Both the position numbers and the translations under genes were made by a program. A stretch of DNA of 64,000 bases, taken from assembly GCA_018296165.2 (NCBI GenBank), contig JACKQL020000005.1, positions 682,001 to 746,000 of the forward strand, in the 5' to 3' direction. Below the pieces are notes generated by a model. That model was given only the letters and a program-made list of their open reading frames with translations. It ran no database searches and was not told the origin of the DNA. Source of the stretch: Termitomyces sp. T153 (Eukaryota > Basidiomycota > Agaricomycetes > Agaricales > Lyophyllaceae). Shown one piece after another: positions 55,041 through 64,000 of the stretch. Each line of letters begins with the position of its first letter. The stretch's first letter is position 1.

Positions 55041-57690
55041 TCCAGAAAGTAGTTCACTTCTAGAGTTTGGTGGTTTTACTGTGTTGGCAGAAGGGTTGGT
55101 GCCTGGAGATGTAGTGCTCCCAGCAATGAGAAGAGCAGCCCTGAGAAAAACAAGGCCCATGGGCAGAGGACCCATGGCAGTGCCAGAAGATGTGGCCCTA
55201 CCCAACTATGCAGTGGCAATGCAGCAGTTGGCAATGTGGGGATGTGGTGTGCCTCTGCAGCATGATGGTATGGGAAGAAGACATGGGGAACCTCAGATGC
55301 CCCACCAATGAACTTCATGCCCCATGTCCTCTTCCCATACCACCATGCTGCAGAGGAATACTCTGTGGGCCCACAGCCTGAGCCTGTGTGGCCCCAGGTT
55401 TTCCAATGGTATGTGGTGCTACAATACAATGTGGTCCCACCACCAGTGGCTGGCCCCAGCTATACAACAGGCATGGCAAGTCAACAATGACTTGTCACCA
55501 CTTCACCACAAGCAGGAATCTCTGTCCCTATATCATCTTCATCAGAGACAATGGAGGTGGACAACAACAGCCCAGAGTCTATTACAGCTCTGATGCAGTC
55601 CTTGGCTCCTCCATGGCAGTTCTATCCACTGCTGCCCACTGTGGTGCATTTATCAAATGCTCCATCTTCAGCTTCAAGTATGTCAGGGTGTCCAATGGCT
55701 GCTTCAGCTAGCAAAGGAAAAGGGAAGGCAACTGCATCATTGCCACTCACACCAGCACAGGGGAGTGGCACCCTCTTGTTGACTGCCTGGAAGACAGTTG
55801 AGCAATGCTTCTCTGCAAAGGAGAAGGGCAAGGGCAAAGCAAAAGAGCCTGAGCCCTCCACTGTTGCAGATGAGCAACTTGCTCACCTTTTTCAGTGGCT
55901 TCATGAAGCCAGAGTTCCAGAGGACATTGGAGCTGACATCCTCAATAATCCAGTAGTGCAATTAACACTATCTCAAGTTCTGGACAAACTTGACATTGTT
56001 CAAAATTAAAGGGATGAGGCCTGGACAGATCTCTTCTGCTCAGTCTTGGAGAAGGGGAAGCAGGTAACATTCCCTCCTCAACCTCCAGAAGCAAAGAAGG
56101 CTCATACAGAGCCTTCTGTATTTGTCAAGGGTTCCTTGACTCAGAGGGTACCTCTGTTGCCCTATGATGATGACATGCCTGCTAGTGATGATTGGAGGAT
56201 GGATGAGTACCCTGACTTTGAGATGTCTCCATCCACTGCTGGACCATTGAAGCTAGCAGTGGCTAAGGCTGGGCCACCAAAACCAGCAGCAGCTAAGGCT
56301 GGACTGTCAAGGCCAGCAACAGTGAAGGCTGGGTCTGCAAAGCCAGCTACAACTCTACTAGTAGCAGCCAACTCCATGGTCATTGCCACCCCAATAGTCT
56401 TTCTTGCAAATGTGCCACAAGAATCAGAGGTGGGAATGATCAAGGTCCTCAAACCAAGGACCTACAATATCCCTACTTCCCTGTCCCATGAGTACTTCCC
56501 ACCAGTGCATTGCAAACTTTGTGATGCAAAATTCTTTGTCACCAAAGTACAAGCTGCCTGAGCTGCCACAGGTGCTCCAGTGGCATCTGACTTGGGAAGC
56601 AATGATGATGATGATGATGTCCCAACATCTAAACAATATATTTTGGACAGCAACTCAAAATACAATGCTGCTAAGTGTTGTTGCAAGAAGCAGCACAACA
56701 CTAATGCCAAACAGCTGTTAGCTATTGACACTGAGAGGTCCAAACAGGACCTCAAGCATCTGAATGATACAGTGCTCAGCCACTTTCCAGACAGCTGGAA
56801 GACCATCTTGATACAGGGGTGCTTTGAGCACCAGAATAACTTCAGGGGTATTCTTCACTCCAACTTCTACTGGTTGCCAACAACCAATCATGATCTTTGC
56901 CTGCTCCACAGAGGATGGCAGGGATATCACACATATCTCTGTACTTTGAATTACTGTATTCATGGGCTACCCATGGGATGCCCATGAACCCAGAACAGCT
57001 ACAGCCAATCCTGAAGCTCATTCAAGAGAGTCAGGCTAAGGTTACCATGAGGGAGCAGATACATGTTGCTCTCCTCCTTCAGGAGTTCCACCAGATCTCC
57101 TTTTATATGGCTCCAGACCTCAGGGACCACACTATGTGGTGCATTATGGAGTTGACCCCAGGAGAGTTGGAAACATCTCTTCCCAGAGGGGACTGCCATT
57201 GGCAAATGGTCCATTTGCCATCACATTTGTTGGCCATGCTTGGCTGTACAGATAACAACACACAGGGAGTGGGACTTAATCAAGTCCCAATCAGCCATCA
57301 TTTTGACATCAACACATGGATGCAGTATATTCTGCACCACAGCTACCCAGGATTGCAGAACCTGTATTTAGGTGTGGCCATTGATGCATTGTTATGCATA
57401 GACTGATGTTTGGTCTTCAGATATGTACTAGATCAGGCACTTGCCCCAACTACACTACATGTCCAAACAGCCTATATGAGGCTGTTTGCTATGGTGGCTG
57501 CTCAACCTCATCTCTATTGGGACTCAGTTGACAACTACTGTGCTCATGTAGAGAAGTTTACTCCTTTTGCCTCCTACACTTTCACTCTGCATAGGCTGCA
57601 AGTGCTGCCTATGCAAATTAACAATCTCAGTGAGACAGAGGTGATACATCACCTCTTAGCAAATTGTGTGCCTCCTACCTGAGTGAATCA
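55041..57690 (+). pseudogene. Unrecognised decayed gene or element part
   Basis: Long plus-strand frames in succession: 55551-56009 (Ser/Pro-rich, with KGKGKA repeats), 56046-56561 (acidic, then LAVAKAGPPKPAAAKAGL repeats), 56580-56987, 56897-57406 (MNPEQLQPILKLIQE, YMAPDLRDHTMWCIMEL, DINTWMQYILHHSYPGLQNL) and 57410-57682. The blocks after 56890 resemble hypothetical proteins repeated in Agaricomycete genomes, recalled from memory only. No retroelement enzyme is visible. It sits between a family I leader and the right half of element F. Confidence 0.4.
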
Positions 57691-57756
57691 TGCTTATACC
57701 TATGGCTTATGCTTCCTCTATCACCATTGGTCATGGAGTGCATTACACATGGACCT

Positions 57757-59060
57757 GTTTGCATGGCACTGGAGCAGAGGATAATAAAATTATTGTCCTC
57801 CTCAAGCCTGAGCTCTTTGCAATTTGTGCTCTAGAAGAGATTGTGGTCCAAGGAGACAAGGCAAACATCCTCAAGGACATCTGACAAGGAAATCAAGAAG
57901 GTGCATAAGAGGATGTGGTTGCCCAGGCTGCTCAGGCCCTATGAGCCCAACAAGGTAGTGGAGGTAAGTCAGTTCATGCAAATGAGTGAGGTTTTCAGGA
58001 TGAGCTTCTAACCTTTCAAGGACACATCTATGTGCCTAACATTCCAGATCTCTACTGATGCATTGTAGAGCAACTCCATGACTCTTGTATAGCCAGACAT
58101 CCTGGTAGATGGAAGACACTGGAGCTGGTGTCCCAGAACTACTGGTGGCTTCAGATATCCTGATATGTAGGCACCTACACCAGCACCTGTGATCTCTGCC
58201 TCTGCACCAAGCCTCATTGCCAGTCACCCATGAATCAGCTCCACCCCCTTCCTATTCTGGCTGCTTGCTGAGTGTTGCATCAGTAGACTTCATTGTTGAA
58301 CTCCCAGATGCTCATGGGTATGATGCTATAATGGCAGTAGTGGACCTCTATAGTAAATGGGCCTACTTCATCCCTACTCACACCACATGCTCTGCCCTGG
58401 AAGCAGCTAGCCTGTATCAGAAGAATGTTTGGAAGCTCCAGCATCTATTTGGTGGGTATGCTCCTAACTGAGGTCCTTAGTTTGTAGCAGAGTTCACTCA
58501 GGAACTGTACTGCCTGCTGGGAGTGAAACTCCACACCACCATGGCCTATCACCCTCAGTCTGATGGACAGATAGAACATGTTAACCAAGAGCTGGAACAG
58601 TCTGCCTGTTCTGTAACAAGAGGCAGGACAACTGGAATGAGCTTCTGCCAGATGTGGAGTTCCAGTACAACAACCACATTTATTCTTCTACTCAGAGGAC
58701 TCCATTCTTCCTGGACACTGACAGACACCCCTGCATGGGATTTGAGCCTCAGGCATGTCCCTCAGAAAGTGACTTGGTCAATGAGTTTGTGGACAGGATG
58801 AAGAAGGCACAGGAGGAGGCAAAGGCAGTATTATTGAAGGTGAAAAATGACATGGTATGGTACCATGACTGCCAGCAGACTCCAGCCCCTGTTTATAAGC
58901 TAGGAGACTGTGTGTATTTAGATAGCTTGGACATAAAGACAAGAAGGCCATCATAGAAGCTGTCACCTCATCATCTTGGCCCCTTCATAGTGGAGAAGCA
59001 GGTAGGGCCTCTGGCATACTGACTTAAGCTCCTAGCAGGCCTGTGTCAACTGCACTCAGC
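57757..59060 (+). pseudogene. Integrase of element F, degenerate
   Basis: Blocks in order: LKPELFAICALEEIVVQGDK, then an HHCC region broken by stops, then SVASVDFIVELPDAHGYDAI (first Asp), a second acid region broken by stops, and MAYHPQSDGQIEHVNQELEQ with the expected Glu. The C-terminal domain is YKLGDCVYLDSLDIKTRRP. It complements G, which lacks the third acid block. Confidence 0.8.
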
Positions 59061-59139
59061 CTTCAATGTTTTCAAGCTGTTCTCAGCTTCAGAAGACCCT
59101 ATTCCTGGCTGCTGCCCTAAGGCACCCCCACCACCAAGC

Positions 59140-59276
59140 CTGGTTAATGATGAGGAAGAGTATGAGGTGGAGGAAATTTTGGGTAGCAGGATATTCCAGG
59201 AGAAGATACAGTCACAGTCTGAAGTAAAATGGAAGAGATATAGCATTGCGGACATCTCTTGGGAACCACAGGTCAA
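59140..59276 (+). pseudogene. Chromodomain of element F
   Basis: NDEEEYEVEEILGSRIFQEK, SEVKWKRYSIADISWEPQVN: the chromodomain pattern with YEVEEIL, VKWKRY and WEP. It places family II among chromoviruses and shows what element G lost at 28.45 kb. Confidence 0.8.
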
Positions 59277-59570
59277 TCAACATACATGCACCAGTCCTGA
59301 TTTGGGACTTCTACTGCAGGCACTCCAGTGCACCAAAAGCAATTCAAGGCATCTACCCCATTTCAGTGGCTGACCAGGCAATCCAAAACTTTTTCTACCC
59401 ACTACATTGAGAAGCTGCATGCTAGAGGGGGGGTGATGTTAGGAGACATCCCATTCTCCCTCCAACCCATTGTCCCTCCAACCCATTGTCCCTCCAACCC
59501 ATTGTCCCTCCAACCCATTCTCCCTCCTTATGGTTTTCCTTTATTTTTCTTTGCTTTTCCTACCTGCTGG

Positions 59571-59905
59571 TCACAGTGGAGGATGACAATGAGTATGGAC
59601 AGGACAACAAGGAATCTGGATGTGATGACTCTATTGAGTATGGCCAGGAGGATGATGGTGATGCCTACATAGATGTCCAACATATTATAAGTGACAAAGA
59701 TGACAGCAATGCCTATATCAATGTTTGGTGCAAGATCAGAAGTGCAGACAACAGTGAGATTGATAAACTTGCTAGCAAAGGGTCAGACCAACACTCACTT
59801 GGTTGAGGGTAAGAAAGCAGATTGTGACAAGGTCAAGAGAAGTAGGGTCAATAAGGGCAGGGGATCAAGCACAGGTAAGGGTGATCACCATGCATTAACA
59901 AGTCA
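59571..59905 (+). other. Foreign acidic ORF segment inside the F LTR
   Basis: The frame TVEDDNEYGQDNKESGCDDS, IEYGQEDDGDAYIDVQ and DKDDSNAYINVW continues to a stop at 59806. It replaces about 150 bases of normal LTR. The repeats within it suggest a low-complexity acidic protein segment. Origin unknown. Confidence 0.45.
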
Positions 59906-60016
59906 ATGAGGGCATGTGACTTTTCCATTGTACTGTACAGTTGTTTCCCATGCTTCTGAAGCCTCTGAAGCATCACACCTGGCCTAGGGAGTTCCTTAGA
60001 CTTGTTCTCTTTGGAT

Positions 60017-61174
60017 TGATGCAAAGTGCAGTGGTTTGTTTGTATTTGCCTCAAAGACCTAACCAAACAACAGCAAATGAACAGGTTTGAGGGCTCAAGT
60101 ACACTGTAGAATCACACTATTTGTATAATGTAATAGTAGATTGATTGAAATTGCTTTTAATAATAGTTTAAACCAAGTGTTCAAAGAAATAAAACCTAGT
60201 ATTTAAGCCCTGTTCATGTTATAAGCCTAGGTAATCCACTTTCTGGGGATTCCAAGCTGCATGCCAAACATTGCTTTTTGGTCTTGAAAATCCTCCCTTT
60301 TATACTGCCATCTTTGTGCACAGACCACAATGTCCTGTGCATTCTCCTGTCATCATTCCACCCATTCATTGCCCAATGCCAACAATTTTTATTGATCCCA
60401 CATGCTGGCAAAGTTCAGCACTCATTCCCCCTCATCCATCATGGTTCTTTCCCATCCCAAAATCCTTCCCTGATCTTCTCATCCTTCTAAGCCCAGTTGG
60501 TGGTCAATGTCCATATGCAAATCAAGGGAGGGAGGTGACTGTTATGCTGGGAGGTCAGGGGAGTGCTTTCTTATCATAAGTTATATTACACAGATACTCT
60601 GGTATGGTCAGCTGACTTAGTGATCACATATTTACATACTTACACATGCACTCACATCAACTCCAACCTCAGTTGTTCTCTCCCATTTGGGTAGACTCTG
60701 AGGTTGTGAGTAATGCCTGTTTATCTGTCTGTTTTACTATACCTGACCTGTAACCCTATAGGCTGCCTTTGCTACCACATAGGTATAAATATATAGTTGT
60801 TCTCTTCCATTTGGGTAGACTCTGAGGTTGCTGCCTTTGCTACCACATAGTGCTTAGATCTGGGTTGGCAAGTTAGAAAGTAACCAACCCAAGCTGGCAC
60901 TGCCACCTGTTAAGCAAGTTTGGTGTCAGTGCAATCATTTTCTTGATCACTGACATGGCCAGATCTCAAATCCTTTGCTCCTTGTGCTGCTAGCCTTCTG
61001 GTGTCATTTCTAGTGTCTTCCAGGATCATTGACATTTTTTTCCATAAGTCTCCCTTCTGCCTACAGTTTTTGGCTAATTGCTTACAATTTTCAGCAATTC
61101 CTTATTGGTATATTGAGGGGGACTATATTTTCTACTTATTCCATTGTTTTTCTTTGGTGAGGGACAGTGTAATA
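60017..61174 (+). repeat. Second insertion in the F LTR: 3' end of another LTR element
   Basis: A purine tract (AAGGGAGGGAGGTGAC) ends at 60539. At 60540 an LTR-like sequence begins TGTTATGCTGGGAGG and ends GTAATA at 61174, which is TAACA after one C-to-T change. Inside, TTTGGGTAGACTCTGAGGTTG occurs twice and CTGCCTTTGCTACCACATAG twice. The 60017-60539 part has no assigned coding sequence. Confidence 0.5.
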
Positions 61175-61294
61175 GAATCTCCCTCTGCCAGGTGGGTAGT
61201 TATGTCTGTAGACACTGTACAGTACTGAATAAACTTTGGATTTCCCTCTACCAGCTGTGTGATTGAGCCATAGCCTCCAGAGGTTGCCCTTACA

Positions 61295-61485
61295 GCAAGT
61301 GCAGGAAGTCAAGAGGTGAGCACAGGAAGTTGAGGGCCAAGTGCAGAAAGTTGAGAGATGAGCACAGGAAGTTGAGAGGCAAGTGCAGGAAGTTGAGGGC
61401 TGAGCACAGGTAGTTGAAAGGGTGCAGGTAGTCAAGAGGCAAGTACAGGTAGTCAAGAGGTGAGCACAGGTAGTCAAGAGGCTAG
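61295..61485 (+). repeat. Minisatellite, about 21-base unit
   Basis: About nine copies of AGTGCAGGAAGTTGAGAGGTG and variants (AGCACAGGAAGTTGAGGGC, AGTACAGGTAGTCAAGAGG). Weaker copies may continue to about 61590. It begins directly at the end of the F LTR. Confidence 0.8.
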
Positions 61486-61590
61486 TGTTGCCAAGAGCAA
61501 AGGATTGAGAGGAGGTAGTCAGGAGGTAAGCATTGCCAAAAGCAAGGGATTAAATGCAGGCAGTTGGGAGGTGAACACAGGTAGAGGTGA

Positions 61591-62089
61591 TGATGAGTGA
61601 GATGTTGGCAGTGGTGTGTGTTTGACTTTTGCTGGATAATGTTTGCTGCTCATTTACTGCTAACTGTACTTGTATTGTTTCTGATGGACTTGTGAAATCT
61701 GTTGTATTTAATGAACTGTGGTGTATGCTTTTTCTGTAACAATGAAATATTATTGTACTATTTGTGGTTCAAAAATAGTTACTAAATTGTTCCTACATTG
61801 GCTGATAATTGGATCCTTAGCCCTTTGTACAACCTAATTGCATATCCATATGTTTTTAGACATATTTTTTGAACTTTAATAAAAATGTTCTCCATGAATG
61901 TCTCCTATGCTCTATGTGTATTCTAATGATAGTGGAGGAATATAATTCTGGTCTTATGTTGTGACGAAAATTATAATTTTAGTCCAATATTAGCTGCTCA
62001 AAAGATTCAAATCATTTTATTTTAGGGTTTACAATAAGTCTGAGGTTCGTGATATGGGTACGTATGATTCTTCTTAATGGATCCTGTAA
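61591..62089. other. AT-rich intergenic sequence
   Basis: No gene or repeat recognised. CpG returns to ordinary density here, marking the right end of the transposon island. Confidence 0.4.
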
Positions 62090-62530
62090 GTCCCCTGATC
62101 TGATCAAGTACCAAAGCCTCCGTTTTGCTGATGTAGTCCAACCACAAGGTATCTTTACCTGGAGTAATGTGTGATACAACGAATGTGTGTTGTCCCCCTG
62201 AGAGTCCCTGAGAGGCAAAAAAGATTTACTAGTAAAGAACAATGGTTGCTATTTGACTAGTAAAGTCAACATTTGTGTTGTCAATCGTGTGAGACGAAGT
62301 AGGAGCCAAGCTATTATTTCCCTTGTTCTCACGTCCAATCGTCCCAAATACCTCAATGAGTGAAGTTACCGTGGAATCAGCTTGGCGGTCGTGTAGATCG
62401 TCTGTAATCCTTCAGTAGAGGTTCCGTGAGTTGTCCCCTTGTGCTCAGCCGACATTCCACCAAGAAACCAGAGCCCACTGTGAAATATATCAGAGCTGGA
62501 GTCGTCGATATCTATTATAGTTCTCTACAA
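62090..62530 (-). pseudogene. Decayed paralogue of the 26.4-27.7 kb membrane-protein gene
   Basis: Minus-strand blocks in three frames: IIDIDDSSSDIFHSGLWFLG (compare MIVDDSSPSIVYSGQWMSG), VTSLIEVFGTIGRENKGNNS (compare LSIQVYGSIGRDHNNGD) and LSGGQHTFVVSHITPGKDTL, WLDYI (compare LSSGQHELVVTLT...MWIDYF). The order is the same. The membrane segment and tail are absent, and frame changes and stops separate the blocks. It is a fragment of a duplicated gene. Confidence 0.75.
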
Positions 62531-63555
62531 TACCCCTCGATGAGAAAACTCGTTCGTGTGATGGCTGGAAAGAAAGAAAAGAGCACTAGGGAAAATCCTT
62601 GATAGATACCATACACAGCTATAACAGTGTGAATCAACGGTGATTTGTCAGTGTTCCATGTTAGTTAAGGGCGTCTGAGTCTATCGGCCTCAATCATGGG
62701 GTATGGGAACGCTTGGGAACTAGATCTTCCAACACTGAATTATCAATCAAGAGTGGTGCAACTTCACTCCATTAGGTCTATGAACGCAGTTTCGTCAACG
62801 GGTAAGGGAGACATTCCTCGAGTAAGATGAGGCTCGCCAAATTGCCGTGCAGTATGTAGCGCCTGACACAAGATCATTATGGATAATTTTCATTCATGGC
62901 ATGACCATGACTCAAGTTCGGATAGGAGACTTGAAGCCCAGAGACATAGAAGAGAATCAGTGAATGCTTGGAGATGATTTGATGCAAAAAGTGATCTTGA
63001 GAAGAATCATCCGGAAAAAGGCTATGTATGAAGCAAGCTGTAGTTTTTGGGTCACATACAACATTTCGAAAAGAGATCATCTTAAGGTCTGAAACCTGAA
63101 ACCAGATGAGATACCCGTCCCTCTTTCAGGGGCACCAAAAGCAAACTTTGTTGACCTCACGAGATAGACTCTCATTACTACTTTCAATTGTGGCTAACAA
63201 TCTCGGGGATCAGTTTCGCTAGCTGATAGTGTAGGGTTGTCAATCAACAAGATCAGAATGATAATCATTGTAACTCGAGTCCCTGCAGTGAAAATTTACA
63301 GTAGAAATTGCGTGCAAGGAGTAAGAGAATAGGCGAGTCTGCTATGAATACTAGTGATAACACGAACCAACTCTTGAACTGAAGCGAGCAATCTAAGGAC
63401 ATCAGTATTTCTATTCTGCTGATGGGCGGTATAGATTAAAGGAACGAGCCGTGACCAACAGGATGGCATCTATAGTCCCTACAATGGGAACCACATGTAA
63501 TGAGAAAGAAAATGGTGTTGGACGAACAAACTCTTGATCACCACTGACTGACTCG
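62531..63555. other. Intergenic host sequence
   Basis: Only short unsupported frames on the minus strand (for example 62877-63080). No repeat or domain recognised. Confidence 0.4.
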
Positions 63556-64000
63556 TCAGGTCGTCAAAATGTCCTTTGATAACAATATCCTATTCGCCAA
63601 CGCTGAGAGGTTCGCGTCCGCAACCACCACTTCCGGCACATACTCCACATCAAAGAGCTGCTGAATGGCGCCGCATATCCGCTTGGCTTGTTTTTCCGAC
63701 CAGAAGCTAAAATCGTCCGGGTCCCTATCTGTATCTTCATCGATCTGAGCAGTGCCGTCGTCGCCGCCACTGTTACCATTCGAAATATTAGTACTGGTGG
63801 TGCCGTCGGGTTTCCGCGACGTTGTTTCGAGTGGGTTGGACGTTTCGAGGGTTTTGCAGGACAGGGGGACGAGGGACGGGTCGGAGTCGAGGCAGAGGGG
63901 CACGACGTGCATGAGGGTTTCGCGAACCGATTCAAAGTTTAATTCCGTGGGTTTGTCGACTACGATTTTGGTCAGCCAACAATCAAACCATGGACAGTTG
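63556..64000 (-). CDS. Hypothetical protein, C-terminal end, running off the right edge
   Basis: The minus-strand frame is open from the window edge (NCPWFDCWLTKIVVDKPTEL) to a stop at 63556-63558, at least 147 residues. The stretch NFESVRETLMHVVPLCLDSD is ordered. Then comes a Ser/Thr/Asn/Asp-rich disordered segment (about residues 55-95), then a helical C-terminus FSFWSEKQAKRICGAIQQLF. The start is outside the window; an internal Met at 63912 is not a likely start because the frame stays open upstream. CpG use is normal, as expected for a host gene. I do not recognise the family. Confidence 0.65.
   Translation of the reverse strand, partial: NCPWFDCWLTKIVVDKPTELNFESVRETLMHVVPLCLDSDPSLVPLSCKTLETSNPLETTSRKPDGTTSTNISNGNSGGDDGTAQIDEDTDRDPDDFSFWSEKQAKRICGAIQQLFDVEYVPEVVVADANLSALANRILLSKDILTT

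Larger units (their letters stand above)
57757..61294 (+). mobile_element. Element F, right half
   Basis: It resumes at HGTGAEDNKIIVLLKPELFA, homologous to G at about 29860, and runs through integrase and chromodomain to a purine tract (59424-59433) and a 3' LTR enlarged by two foreign segments. Relative to G about 480 bases of RNase H are missing between the two halves of F. Confidence 0.75.
59437..61294 (+). repeat. 3' LTR of element F, composite
   Basis: LTR parts: 59437-59570, about 59905-60016 and 61175-61294. They match G's LTR in order. Near 59457-59520 a 16-base word (CCCTCCAACCCATTGT) is repeated about four times. The first interruption (59571-59905) and the second (60017-61174) are listed separately. 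Confidence 0.7.

Noticed and set aside
1..64000. tRNA, rRNA, CRISPR, insertion sequences and bacterial signals
   Set aside because: None seen. The splice sites and LTR retrotransposons show a fungal nuclear genome, where CRISPR arrays and ribosome binding sites are not expected.

Overview
The window looks like a piece of a basidiomycete (probably Agaricomycete) nuclear genome. The evidence is short introns of about 42-61 bases with GTNNGT/YAG borders, Ty3 chromoviruses and a Ty1/copia element of the kinds common in mushroom-forming fungi, and a DUF6698-like relic. Only three apparent host genes are visible (22.4-24.8 kb, 26.4-27.7 kb, and a partial one at the right edge), plus one host pseudogene. 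No tRNA, rRNA or CRISPR was seen. Almost everything else is nested LTR retrotransposons.

0-15 kb, minus strand: two Ty3 elements of one family (family I, LTR starting TGTCAYGACC). Element A (about 471-6543) has near-identical LTRs but no pol. It is probably inserted in the tail of element B (6544-14966), which carries gag, two retropepsin domains, RT, RNase H, integrase and chromodomain, all broken by a few stops. Both elements carry a coiled-coil ORF on the opposite (plus) strand between integrase and the 3' LTR. 15-19.2 kb: the 3' end of an unrelated plus-strand Ty3 element, E, with the end of integrase, then an apparently intact six-exon gene of 607 codons on the opposite strand, then the 3' LTR. 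19.2-28 kb: host sequence, with a 711-residue conserved hypothetical protein and a 407-residue single-pass membrane protein. 27.9-28.45 kb: a 143-base-arm inverted repeat.

28.45-61.3 kb: an old transposon island almost without CpG. It holds minus-strand Ty3 element G, a plus-strand copy F of the same family split in two by about 11.7 kb of later insertions (element III, a family I LTR, an unrecognised relic), and several LTR fragments. A young CpG-rich copia element (35074-40371) sits inside it with a perfect 5-base target duplication and a 221-base tandem duplication at its 3' end. 61.3-64 kb: a minisatellite, a decayed paralogue of the membrane-protein gene, and the end of another host gene.

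The most interesting pattern is in families I and E. Each combines an accessory gene antisense to gag-pol with a short, element-specific motif repeated through its non-coding parts and LTR (CGGAGTT in family I, TAGYRAC in E). These elements also keep their CpG, while the neighbouring families without such a gene have lost it. This resembles the motif-binding anti-silencing genes of plant VANDAL transposons, but the link is inference only.
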